Assembly: GCA_037013685.1 (NCBI GenBank)
Contig: CM072886.1
Coordinates: forward strand, 1,860,001 to 1,924,000
Reading direction: 5' to 3'
Length of the DNA stretch: 64,000 nt
Origin: Acridotheres tristis
Lineage: Eukaryota > Chordata > Aves > Passeriformes > Sturnidae
The notes beneath the pieces were generated by a model, which searched no databases, was not told where the DNA came from, and saw only the letters and a list, made by a program, of their open reading frames with translations. Positions 39,983-52,200 of the stretch are shown here, one piece after another. The translations under genes were made by a program, and so were the position numbers. The stretch's first letter is position 1. Each line of letters starts with the position of its first letter.

Positions 39983-40500
39983 GTCCCGTGCTTATCTGTT
40001 AATTACCTCTCCTCCAGTCAATTATAGCGAGCCGAGTCCCCGGGCAGGGATGGAGCTCCGGGCCATCCGAGGAGCTGAATCCTGCCCAGATTAAAGCTGG
40101 AAGTGTCACCACACAGCCCTGGCCAGGGAGAGCCCCTCTCTCTGTGTGCACTAGGTGAAAAACGATGCTAAAAAACCGTTTTGTTCGCAGCCAGTGCAAG
40201 AGCGGACCTGGGCTGACCCTCCCTGCAGAGCCCAGAACACAACGTCTCACCCCAAAACAAACCAGCCATGGAGGGATTTATAAAACACAGGGTTCTCTGC
40301 CTTGTTGCTCCGTGCTGACCCCTCAGGCAGCCCAGAGATGCTTAGGGAGTTTATTAATTTGAGGTTTTTAACAGGAAAATTTATTCCAGAGAAGAGTTAC
40401 TTTGGAATTTGCATAATTACAGATATTCAACATAACATGTTTGCTACAACAGTTTTCAGACCCCAGATGTGTCCCTTGCAGACGTGAGTCCACAGCCAAA

Positions 40501-40548
40501 TATTTATTTAATTATTTATTTATATCTATTTTTTATTTATTTATTTAG
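40501..40548. repeat. (ATTT)n low-complexity tract
   Basis: Imperfect run of ATTT units, about 48 bases, with no coding content. Confidence 0.85.
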
Positions 40549-40754
40549 GTGAGCTGTGCCCAGGTCTCACAGATGTGCTGACAGATGTGGGCACCAGGCA
40601 CAGGCCTGACCCTGAGGCCGTTCTGACTTTTCCTCTTGGCTGAGCTGTGTTTGCCCACCCTGAAGTAACAGAGGCCACAACCCAACCTTGCCCCTTCCTA
40701 TCCCCTGCTGGGGATGCTGGAAGCAGGGAGGGAGACCCCAAATGTGCTTTGTAG

Positions 40755-41012
40755 AGATCCCTGGATCATTAAGGCTGGGAAAGAATTCTGACATCATCCA
40801 GAATCCAAGTGCTAACCCAGCACAGCCAAACCCAGCACTAAACCTGTCCCCAAAGTGCCACATCTACGATTTTTTGAACGCTTCAGGGATGGTGATTCCA
40901 GCACTCCCTGCACAGCCTGTTCCAGTGCCTGACAACACTTTCAGTGAAGAGATTTTCAATAATATCCAATTTAAACCTCCTCTGGCACATCTTGAGGCCT
41001 TTTCCTCTTTGT
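40755..41012 (-). mobile_element. CR1 LINE fragment
   Basis: Minus-strand CR1: 'ggctgggaaagaattctgac', 'gtgccacatctacgattttt', 'gcctgttccagtgcctgac' and 'atccaatttaaacctcctct'. It comes from the part of CR1 upstream of the 3' end. Confidence 0.85.
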
Positions 41013-41129
41013 CCTGACACTTCTTACCTGAGAGCAGGAGATGCTGCAGCCTCCAAGCCTCACTTAGATTTAAGCACAGCCCTGAATAGGAATGACACTT
41101 CCTTTGGCTCAGTGCCTCAGTTTCCCCGT

Positions 41130-42300
41130 CCCCACACAATGATATCTTCCGTTGGAACAAAGTGATGGGGGCAACCCCTTCTTTTTCAGGGCTAAAAGTG
41201 GGGACCCAAACCCCCCCTCCGGGAGGGATCCGGTCCCTGCCTGGGGCTGCCGTGCCCCGAGGCTCCCAGGGCCGGCTCCCCTGGCTCGGGGTGAGCTTTG
41301 GCAGCCAGCACAGGTCCTCTCAGCAGCTGCAGTGACAGACAGCTCCCGAGCCACCCCCCTCTGCAGTGCTGCTCTAAAATAAAAATACCTCCCGCCTGCT
41401 CCGCTCCACTCCCAGCCAAACTTCCTCCAGGGGCAAGGTGGGGGACGGCAGCCCAAAAATACCCCAGCCCCCCCTCCCCAAGCCGGGCTGAGAGATGCTG
41501 TAGGGCAAATCAGCGGCCCCCAAACCCTCGGGAGTTGCCCCCTGTCCCTTTTCCCCCTCCTGTCCCCATCGCGGTGCCGGACGCTGGATCCCCGACCCTC
41601 GCCCGCCTCCCCCCGCGGCCCCGGGGCTCAAGGTCAGTAGCGGGGAGCGATGCGGGGTTGGGGGGACACGCTGGGGGTGGTGACACGCTGGTCCCGCACC
41701 TCCGAGGCTTTCTGTCACCTCTGCCTGTCCCCAGAGCTCGGACGGGTCCGGGGAGGGGGGATGAGGATGATGAGGATGCTGCTGCCACTCGGAGCTACGG
41801 GGGGCTCTGCTGGGACCCCCCCGAGCCTCGCTGGGCAGCCCGGGAGCGATCAGGAGTCAAAATTGTCCCAGGGGGTCCCCGCCAGCCCCCTCGCTCCCGC
41901 AGGGTTGGTCACCGCCTGCCGCCGGCTCCTGTGCGGGGTGGCCTCGCTCGCTCCCTCGTCAAAGAAAAAAAAAAAAAAAAAAAAATTTAAAAAAAAAAAA
42001 AAAGAAATAAAGAAAAGCTTTGGAAAGCGTGTAAAGGAGGAAGAAAAGCTTTTTAAAGGCACCTCCGTGCGCGCCCTCCCGCCGCAGGGGCACCGCAGCG
42101 CGGTGGCAGCGCCCGCCCGCAGCGGCCCCGCATCGCGACTGACCGCGGGGCGACCCCCGAAATTCCCCCGGGATGAACCCGAAATTCACCCCGGGATGAA
42201 CCCGAAATTCACCCCGGGATGAGCCCGAAATTCCCCCCGGGAAGCGCCTTTGGTGCACGCCGGGGGGAGATGGGGTCACCCCGCATCGCTGCCAAGGACC
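41130..42300. promoter_or_regulatory. GC-rich, CpG-containing block upstream of HHATL
   Basis: Marked rise in GC and CpG over the flanks, about 1-2 kb before the first HHATL coding exon. It is interrupted by a run of about 40 A (41963-42005) and a 23-bp minisatellite. A 230-codon open frame (41298-41990) reflects base composition, since it is Pro/Arg-rich and has no domain. It may be the HHATL promoter, an enhancer or a non-coding transcript start. Sequence alone cannot decide. Confidence 0.35.
42160..42245. repeat. 23-bp minisatellite (CCCGAAATTC-ACCCCGGGATGAA)n
   Basis: Nearly four tandem copies of a 23-base unit beginning 'cccgaaattc' and ending 'ccccgggatgaa', with small differences. It lies in the GC-rich block upstream of HHATL. 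Confidence 0.9.
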
Positions 42301-43283
42301 TCCTCCTCCATCCCCCTTAAAAACCTCGGCGACCAAACAAAAAAGAAACGTTTAAAATCAAAACAACAATTTTAATATTATTTTAATTTTTCTACGGAAT
42401 TATTTTAATGACCGCAGAAGCTCTGCAAGGCGGGTGCCAGAGCTGACAGAGGGTGACCGCGGAGCCTTTTACGCCTTAATCCCTTGAGCGCTCTCGGGGA
42501 TGGAGGGGGGTGCCAGGGCAGGGTGTCCGTGTCCGTGTCCCTGTCCCCCGCATCCCCATCCCGCCTGCTCCAGCCCCGAGCCGCGTTTTGGCAGCTGCCG
42601 GACACTGCGAGGCACGTCGCGCCGAGGTTAATTAGCCTCGGCAAGAGTAATTAGCCCAGGGCTAATTGCAGGGCTGGGTGTCGCCATCCCCCGAGCGCTG
42701 CTGATGCCGCCGAGGGGGCTCAGCCGTGTCTGCGGGGTCCTAAAGGCTCCTGGCAGGGGAAATTCGGGATCACGGGGATTTGGGAACCCCCCCCAAGAGC
42801 CGGAGGTTGGGAAAAAGCTCAGCAGAAGGTGAGCGGGGCGGTGGGGAAACCATCCCCTCCCCTCCACCAGTGCTCTATCCTGGATCCCCTCCACGGATCC
42901 AGCGAGGAATTAGAGTGGGGACATCAGGGACTCCATCCTGGACAGAGGCATCCTGGAGCAGCTCCGTACATCGGGATAGACGGGAAGAACCCCTCCTCAC
43001 AAACACCTGGTCCCAAATCCCGGCTCCCGGATGGGGTTTGCAGGAACCTCTCTGCACCTGAGTTGTGCCCCGGGGCTCAGCCCCAGGTGTGACCCTCTTC
43101 TCCTCTCTTCAGCCCTTCAGGGAAGCCCATAAAGCAGAGCTGGAGAGGAGCAGCAGCAGGAATTGAGGGTGTTGGAAGGGGTAGGAGGGCAGGTGAGCTC
43201 TCATCCCAGGTTTTCCTCCCCCTCTTTCCTTTTGCCAGGTGTGGATCCCTCCCTGGTGCCGGCCGGGGCTGTGACCTCCCACC

Positions 43284-46200
43284 ATGGGGGTTAAAGCGAT
43301 GCTCCCCAGCTACGAGCTGGGGTTTTATGCTCTCGTGGTGACCTGTGCTGTGCTCTACAGCGGCAGCGGCATCTTCGAGGCATCCAGAGGTAACGCTGCC
43401 ACCACATCCCCTGGGAGGGGCCGTGGGTGTCACCTGCCTGCTTTTACAGCTCTTGATACCAGCAGCAGATTCCCCGGCTTTGACTTTGGCAGAGAACAGC
43501 TTGGAAATCCTTTTTAAAAGGGATTTTTGCCTTTTTGTCCCTATTTCCACTGCTCAGGGCAAGAGGCTATGGGATGTCACGGGTCTCCAGGCAACCACCA
43601 GCACCTTGTCTATGCAGGGTTGATTCCCTTTTTTGTTTGGTTTTTTTGTATGTTTGTTTGTTTGTTTGTGGGGTTTTTTTGTTGTTGTTTTTGTTTGGAA
43701 GCCCATAAACCTGAAAACTTTATGGCATCAGCCAGGGAACGTGTAATGAGAAAAAGGCTTTGCTGAAAATTCCTGCAGGAACCTGCGGTCACTGACTCTT
43801 TTGGTTGTCCTTAGGCACTTTTGGGATGGGGTATTTGAGCCCTGATGGCTCATTATCATAACGATGAAGGTTCTGGGCCTGGATTGAACCCCAATCCCGT
43901 TTCCCAGAGCTTTTCTCTCCCTTTAACTCTGGTTCTTTTGCAGACAGCATGAACAGAAAGGCTTTTCGGGACGGCATAAAGCCGGGCTGGCACTACTTCG
44001 GCAGGAAGATGGTGAGTGAGGAAGGGCTTGGGCTTTTCCAGCTACAGATAAGCTGGTCAGGGGAGAAATAGAGCCGGATTTTCTGCTACTGACACACTTT
44101 TTTCAAAGTCCACATATTCGTATTTTTCTCCCTGAAATAGCAGGGAAAATGCCAGCCCTGAGGGGCTGTGGATGCTCCGCTTTGTGTGCGACCTCTGCTC
44201 GTCACTCCTGGGGGTTTTATGTCTGAGCTAAAGTGCTCGGGAGCCCTTGGGTGGAAAATGGGAATGGAAAAGCTGTAAAAGTTGTGGGGCTGGGGGCAGT
44301 GAAGTGCCTGGTGCTGCTCCTGCAGGACGTGGCCGATTTCGAGTGGGTGATGTGGTTCACCTCGTTCAGGAACATCATCATCTTCGCCCTCTCAGGACAC
44401 GTCCTCTTCGGCAAGATCTGCTCCATGACCGTGCCACAGGTGAGCAGTGTAACGTGCTGTTTTCACCACTTCATTCGTGGTTTGTTGGATGTTTCTTTTT
44501 CTACACTCAGAGACAGGATTAAAAGACACAGAGATTAATTTTCTTGTGTTTGGCTCGGTTGTTTATTAAATCTTATCTAAAGGACACAGAATTCTGCAAT
44601 ACTTCTAGCCACCAGCTAAAAGTGAGCAAAATGGAGCGAGATCCAGCTACTACAAAGTCTCTTAAAGCCAAACAGTCCAATAGAGAATTAACACCTATAT
44701 TATTTATACTTTTAGCCTAATAACCGAATTCCCATGACCCTCAGTGCAGCATTAACTGTCCAGCCAGAAACTACTGCCTGAAATCATGAAGAAGAAGAAG
44801 AAGACTGAAAGAGACACCACCCAAAATTCTCCATCTTGTCCCATACCTATTACTATACTATAAAAACTTCAAATTTAAAACCCTTCACCATGTGAAGCCA
44901 CACACTTCTATTTAACTACACATTAGTGATTTTAACTCCATCACTCAAATTTGGAAGCCTTCTCCAAGACCTCAAGTTAAAAGGAGTGTTCTCCAAGGGG
45001 CCAGTGTCAGAAAGCACAGAAAACTCAAAAACCCCAGGTTTCTGGGATCCAACAAGCAGGGATGTGGTGACATGGGGTGGTCTGGGATGCTGTGGAAGGG
45101 GTTTTGGGGGATGCTCTGGGGTTGGGGCTCTCACGACAGCTGCTCTCTCTGCAGCACCGGGCTGTGATGTACATGATCTACGGGGTCCTGGCTGTGCTGG
45201 CCAGCATGGGGCTGGTGTACCTGATGATCATCCTGTCCCACTGCCTGCTCCTCTACTCGGTGGCCCTGGCCAAGCAGAAGTGGCTCTGCTACGTGGCTGG
45301 GCTCTGCTGCCTTGCCTCCTTCAAGGTGGAGCCCTTTGGCTCGTGGCAGGTGGGTGCTGTCCTGGCCGTGTGTCTGCCTTGTTTCCAGCCCGGTGCTGTC
45401 CATCTCCTCGGGGTTATCCCCAGGGAAGGCGGCCCCAGGCCCTGGCCATTTCTCCTGGCTGCATCAGAACTCTCACAGCATTTTAGAGGGAAGGGGCTGT
45501 TGAGGTGTGAGCTTGGGAATAATCCCACAGTGCTTATGTCATGTTTTGGTGGCTCCATGCTGCTCCAGAGCAAAGGACAGCTGAGTCCTCCTTGCTGCCC
45601 AGGCAGTAATTTGTTAGCCTGTTGTTGCCCTGTGCCTCAGTTTCCCCAGCTGTAACACAGAGCTGGGATGGATTCAGTGATGCCCATCTCTTAGGTCACA
45701 GCCTAGCTAAGATTTTATCTCGCTGATGGGTGGAGAGAAGCCCAGAAAAGACCTTATGAAAATATTCAGTCCCTCAGCAGGATAGTGCTGTCACTCCCTG
45801 CCTCTGAAAATGTGTTCCCTCCTTCCCCAGCCCCATGGTGGCTCTGCTTTGCTCTGCAGGGACACCTGTGACAGGGTGACATTGCCACCCCGTTGTCACA
45901 AAGCCTGTGTGACCAGCAGCTGCTTGGTGACATGGCCAAGAGGATCTACCTCTATTCATCCAGTTCCTGAATGCTCTGAGCTGCAGGGGCCAGCTGGGAA
46001 ATCGAGCCCCAGTTTTCTTTTTCTAGCTCATTAACTTCAGACACAATTGGTGTCAGAGCATAATTAGAGATTTTCCTTGAACTGAAAACCGAACTGTCAG
46101 AGGCCAGGGTTAGAGGAGATGTTAGGAAAAAAATTCCTCCCTGTGAGGGTGGGGGGGCCCTGGCACAGGGTGCCCAGAGAAGCTGTGGCTGCCCCTGGAT

Positions 46201-49200
46201 CCCTGGAAGTGTCCAAGACCAGGTTGGACGTTGGGGTTTGGAGCAGCCTGGGATAGTGGAAGGTGTCCCTGCCCATGGCAGGGGTGGCACTGGGTGAGCT
46301 TTAAGGTCCCCCCAAACCCTTCTCTGCTGCCTCAGGAGTCATGTCCCCCACAAAGCGAGGCAGCACAGAAGTGACACCACATTCCTGATTGTCACTCTCT
46401 GTTTCTTGTGCAGAGTGGGTTTGTAACGGGATCTTTTGATCTCCAAGATGTCCTTTTCTATGGAGGCTGCACCTTCACCATCATGCGCTGCATGAGCTTT
46501 GCCCTGGAGAACTCCGAGAGGGACGAGGGCATCTATTCCATCTTCGACCTCCTCAAATACAACTTCTACCTCCCCTTCTTCTTCTTCGGGCCTGTCATGA
46601 CATTTGACCAGTTCCACGCCCAGGTGAGTGATCCTGAGGCCAGGCTGGAGCAGGATTTCTCCCCAAAATTTGTTTGCTTGGGGTTAATGTCTATGAAAAA
46701 CGCCAACTTTTGCCACAGTGAAGATGCGAATGGTTGTAGAACTTCTCGTGGTCACCTCTGGTCTGTGGCTGTGCATTTTTGTGGGGAAGGGCATAAACTG
46801 ATGGATTTTTAGCCTTCTTTTTGGGTTTTTTTTGGCCGTTTTCACTGACCAATTCACAATGGAAGATCTTGCTTTGATGTCCTTTTTCCCTGGGCGTCTG
46901 TACTGCTTGGTGCCTCAGTTTCGTTGTGTTGTCACCCCAGCACCTTTGTGGTGAGGGCCACACATGTGATGCCCACCCTTGCTGTGACAGCAAGGACATT
47001 TCTGTCTCCCATTTCCATCCAGCTGCTTCACCCAGGGAGCAGGAGCTTCCAGGGATGGCTTATGTGTCTTTAAATCAAGTTATTTCTGAGGAAATAAATA
47101 AGATTGGGTGGAAAGCTGAGTCCCAGCAATTGGGAATCCATGAAATACCCTGATTCACCAAATCTTTGCCTGTTCCACATAACCAAGGGAGCTTTTGGAT
47201 GAGCAGACTCCAAACAAAACTGGGAAACGCCAGCACCTCTGGAGCTGTGCCACAGTCCAAGATGAAACCAGCTGTGCTGTGTCCAGCCTCACTCTTCCCA
47301 GCTCAACATCCTTCTGCACCAAGGATCACCCTCAGCCACCAAAGCAAACTGGTGATGCTGGCAAAGGGAGGTGTTTGCTCAGCAGTGATGCTGTGGAGGA
47401 TTCCCACCACCAGCCCAGGTTCCTTTTGCAGAAGAACAGCTACACTGAGATTTTGGACCCAATCTGATGCCTGGGTAGGAGAATGTTTTGGAAAAAGTTG
47501 TGAATTCAGAAATAAAACCAGCCAAGGCAGGGGAGAGCAGCCAGAGCCTCGTGGTGAGGAGAAGACCAAAGACCCACCAGCCCAGCACCTTCTCTCACAT
47601 GTGGGGCTGCTTCTGGTTGCCTAAGAAAGGGATGAGCCATGATCCCAGTCCTACTCCTTGCCTGCTCTTCACCTCTGGAATTAACAACTTCTTAAAAGGA
47701 ACAAGGGCCCTAAGGTCTTACTGGATATATTAAAAACGATTTTTAGAGCATTTGTCCCTGAAGATTATAAGGTCAGCTCTGGTGTCCCTATGAGGAATGC
47801 AGCCAGGTACCTATAAATGGGGATATGAAACTCCTCCTGTCTCCAACCTGAACTCCCACTGCTCCTTCCGAGCTGGATCCAGGGGGAGTTTTATTTCCTG
47901 CTCCTTTGCACAACCCCAAACCGGGGTGTCTGAAGACACTTAATGAGCAATTCCCCTCTCTGCTGCTTCCAAGGCTCATCCCAAAGGCACAAGGATTAAG
48001 TCCCCAGCCCCTTTCCCCTGCCCTGGCCAGGGGTCCCGGCTTGGCCAGGCCACCACTGCCATCTCCTGGCTACATCCCCCCTGCACTGCTGGAGCTGAGG
48101 CTGGCTGCAGAGGTGAATTCTTAATTACCCAAGAGCAATTAGGGCAGGAGGCAGACAGAACCCTTCCCCAGGATGGGATGTATGGCCGTTAGGGATCGGA
48201 TGTGTCCCTTGGGATCCTACTGGTCCTACATCCCGGTGGAGCTCTTGCATCTCTATGTTAGATGGGAACTCATCTGTACCAGGGCGTGGCCAGCCAAATT
48301 TGGGTGGAGAAGCATCTTTCTCCCTGAGATCAAGGGAATAAATCCCCTTCTCTAGGGCTGGGAGTGTAGGGGACACAGCCCTGATGCCAAGGGGGTGGTG
48401 GCTGAGTGCTGGCACCATGCACAGATGTGAAGATGAGAGGAAACAACTTGAGTTACACCAGGGGGAGGTTAAGACAGGATATTAGGAATAATTTCTTCAA
48501 GGAAATAGTTGTTAAGCATTGGAACAGACTATCCAGGGCAGTGGTAGAGTCACCCTCATCCCTGGAGGTGTTTCAAAGACATGTTGATGTGGCACTTGGG
48601 GACAGGGTTTAGTGATGGGCTTGGCAGTGCTGGGTTAATGTTTAGACTCAATGATCTTAATGGCTTTTTCCGGCCTAAATCATTCTGTGATTCCATGAAA
48701 AGAGGGTTCTGTGTCCTCCCACGCATCCCCATGCCAGACCCTGTCCTCCCTCAGCTCAGGGTCCAGTGACCTCTTTGTATCCTCAAAGCACCTGGTACTT
48801 AACAGACACACAAAAAACCTGGCAAAGGCTTTAATTCTCAGGAATCATCTGGATTTGACAACAGGGCTGGTGCAGCAGGCTGTGGATTATGCAGGGAGAG
48901 CTCCCACCTCTCGCAGGGAATAAAGGGGAAGTAATAAACATAAGAGGATTTTGAATAGAGCAGCGATTTTACAGCGATACGGGGAAGCAAGGACATCGCT
49001 CTGCCCCGTGTAATCCTGAGAGCTCACCCTGGTGATATTTATATGACAACGACCAGAGATGTGACAGCTCCTGGAGGCAAACCCCAGTCCCTGCTCGTGC
49101 AAGACACAGCAGGGATGAAATCCCCATCAGTCAGGTCCCACCCATCCAGGAGAGCCCCTCGAGCAAGTCTCCCTCTCGTTTACAGCAGGAGTCTGCAGCA

Positions 49201-52200
49201 GAAGCCTCAGGCATCATCAGTTCTCCTCCCAGATGACCCTGGACAAAAATACACCAGGCCCTGGCAGAGCTGTCAGGTTGGGATTCCAACCCTGGGATCC
49301 ATCCCGGAGATGTGATGGGTGCAAGCATTTTCTCTCTTTGTGCCTTTTGGAAGGGATTGTCCTTAAGCAAAGTTGATTTTCTGAGCCCATTGCTGCAGAA
49401 AGGATGTGAAACCCTGGGAGCTCCCTGGTCAGAATGGATTTCCCCCCATCTGGAGTCCCTGAGTACAGCCAGACCTTTGTGTAACCACATTCCTGCTCTG
49501 CTGGGAAATCCCTGGCAAGAGCAGGAGGATGCAGTAAGGACATCCCTGCTGTCCTCAGCACTGCTGTGGGTGGGACATGTCCTGTTCTTTGTGGATGTGC
49601 CCACCTGAGCCAGCCCTTGGGTCTCCCTTAATCAGTGGAAATTTGAGCCACGTAGTCCATGGTCTGATTTCTGAAGGAGAATGATGGCTCAATCCCTATT
49701 TGGACCTTGCCCATCCCTGTGGATGTAGGAGCAATGCCCTGGGCTCAGCCCTGCCCTGGTCTGTCCCTCCCTGCAGGTGAGCACCCGAGAGCTGCGGCGC
49801 AAGGACGACGAGATGAAGAACATCCGAGTCAATGCCCTGCTCCACGTGGGGGCCATCGTGGCTGTGGACATCTTCTTCCACTTCTTCTACATCCTCACCC
49901 TCCCTTCTGACCTGAAGTTCGTGAATCGCCTCTCGGACTGGTCCTTGGGTGAGTGGCCGTGCTTGGGCACGTTCACCCTTGTGCTCAGCTCCAAAGCAGT
50001 GGTGAGTGATCCACATCTCCATCCACCCCCCTTGAGAGGCTTTGGGAATGCCTGTGCTGGACAGGTTTGAGTAAAAACCCCTCGTGCTCCCGCTGGCCAC
50101 GCACAGAGCTGGGGTTGGAAAGCACATGGTGCTGGTTTGATCTTTTCACAGTGTAAGTTGTTTAGTTTGGGGTTTAGGAAGCCGAGCACCAAGATATTTT
50201 TGTTGCCTTCGGACTGGAAGGGAGCTCAGCACCTCTAAAAAATCAGCATGACACAGAAAACCACATGCAGCAAGGCAAAGCCTGATTGCGTGTAAGGGAA
50301 GCTGTCCATAGAGTAGTCAAAAGTGGGAGAGGTGTCCAGAGAGGTCAGGGATTGTCCCAAAAGGGTAATATTCAGCACTTAAATGGACAATATTCAGGGC
50401 AATGTAATCTCTACCTAAAGCTAGGTGTTCTCCAAGAATGGCTGGACCAGAGACTTCCAGAAGGCAAATTCCCACGTGTCTTGATTTGAAAGACAGGTGT
50501 CTGCTAAGGAAGGCAGGAGCCTCTCTTGAAATGGAAAATGTAAATCCCCTCCATCCAAATGATTATAATTTTGAAATTAAGGAACTCTCAGGCAAAGATA
50601 TGGGAATAGGAATAACAGTTCTTTACCAGGAAAACTAAAATTAAAATACAATAATACAAAAGCCAAAACACTGGCAGAGTGAGAATCCAAGCTGCCCCAT
50701 CAGTCAGTCAGGGCTTGGTGCAGTCCCATTCCATGGTGGCTGCATCCTCCTGCAGTGACAGATGTGGTTCTGCTGGAGCAGGGCTCCTGCACAAGGTGCA
50801 GTTTTCCTCCAAAGCTCCAGGGATGATGTGGAAGGCTCTGGTTTTCCTCTGGGATCCAGTGGAAAAAGGCTGCTCTGATGTTCCAAATTTGAGATTTTTA
50901 TCTAGGTAGTAAATGTTTGACTCTTCCCCCTGGGTGGAGCATCTCCCAGTGGGATGATGGAATTTTATCAGTCATGCAGTGGGACTGAATGGCCATTAAC
51001 AGGAGAGATCTCCTGGAGTTATGAGGGATGGGTCCTGGAAGAGATAAGAAAACTGTCCCACTTGTTTTTAACAGCTGGCCCATTAACAGGATATCCCCCC
51101 AGAGTTATGAGAGATGGGTTATGGTAGAGATAAAGAACACTGCTCCACTTGGTTTTAACAGCTGCTGGTAGAATACACACTGCTGGTTGCATCTTGACTT
51201 GCAACCTAAGACCCCGGGATAAGTGATGGAAGCAGCCCTGGCCTTCAGCTGGCAGCTGGGTGGAGCATTCCAGATGATCAAATCCATGTCTGATGGCAGC
51301 ATTTCAGACACCACCACACAGCAGAGGCCAAGCAGGGGCTGGAGGAGCCTCATGACTCTCCAGAGTGGCAGCTCGAGGCCGGGATAAAATCCTAATACAG
51401 CTGGAATGGCTCTAACATGGATTTAGGGTATCCCAGGAGCCCTGGCTAGATGGATCCTGTGTTACCCCAGAGGGAACTGAGCTCTTCTGACTGTACTGAC
51501 CATGGTGGGAGCATCCCTTAATCTGGGAGCTGGATCCCACCAAGACAGGGGCATTTTAGCAGCTCTTTGCAGAGGCATTTGAAATCTTTAGTAGCTGTCC
51601 CTGCAGAGTTTGTTTCCCAGTGTCAGACACCTCTTTAAGTCAGAGGTTCTGACCTGGCTCTGCTGTAGCATGGATGTTACATCTGTGGCAAGAGGGAGCT
51701 GGGGTTGGTGGGAATTTTGATGGAGGTGCCAATAAAACCTGAGAGGCCAGACCTGAGAACTGTGAGTTCATTACAGCTTAACAAGCCTCATAGGGAAGGC
51801 ACAATGATGGAATAAATTACTGTATTAACAGAATTTCTTGGACTACTAAGACCAATAAGCAGTTTGCTCTCTAATACCCTGAGAAGAAATTGTCCTTTGG
51901 TTCAAGCCTCTTAAAAAACTTAGTTTTAAAAGTTCTGCTCTGCAGAAATCCTGATGCATTCCTGTTCCTTTTTCCTTGTTTGACTCCCATTTTTGCTCCA
52001 GCTGGCCTGGCCTACTCCAATTTGGTGTATGACTGGGTGAAAGCTGCTGTCATGTTTGGGGTCATCAACACCATTGCCAGACTGGACCACCTGGACCCAC
52101 CCCAGCCCCCAAAATGCATCACCATGCTCTACATCTTTGCTGAAACGTGAGTACCAGGAGCAGAGTGTCTGAGCTGGACAGGGCTTGCATGGAGGGGAGG

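Noticed and set aside
41298..41990. 230-codon + strand open frame in the GC-rich block
   Set aside because: Pro/Arg/Ser-rich, no domain, overlaps several other long frames in the same stretch and runs into a poly-A tract. Best explained by base composition.
41650..42222. 190-codon frame with a Lys-rich run
   Set aside because: The Lys run is the translated A tract and the rest follows the minisatellite. No family resemblance.
49131..49604. 157-codon minus-strand frame in HHATL intron 5
   Set aside because: No recognisable domain, lies wholly in an intron, and length is within what chance gives at this GC content.
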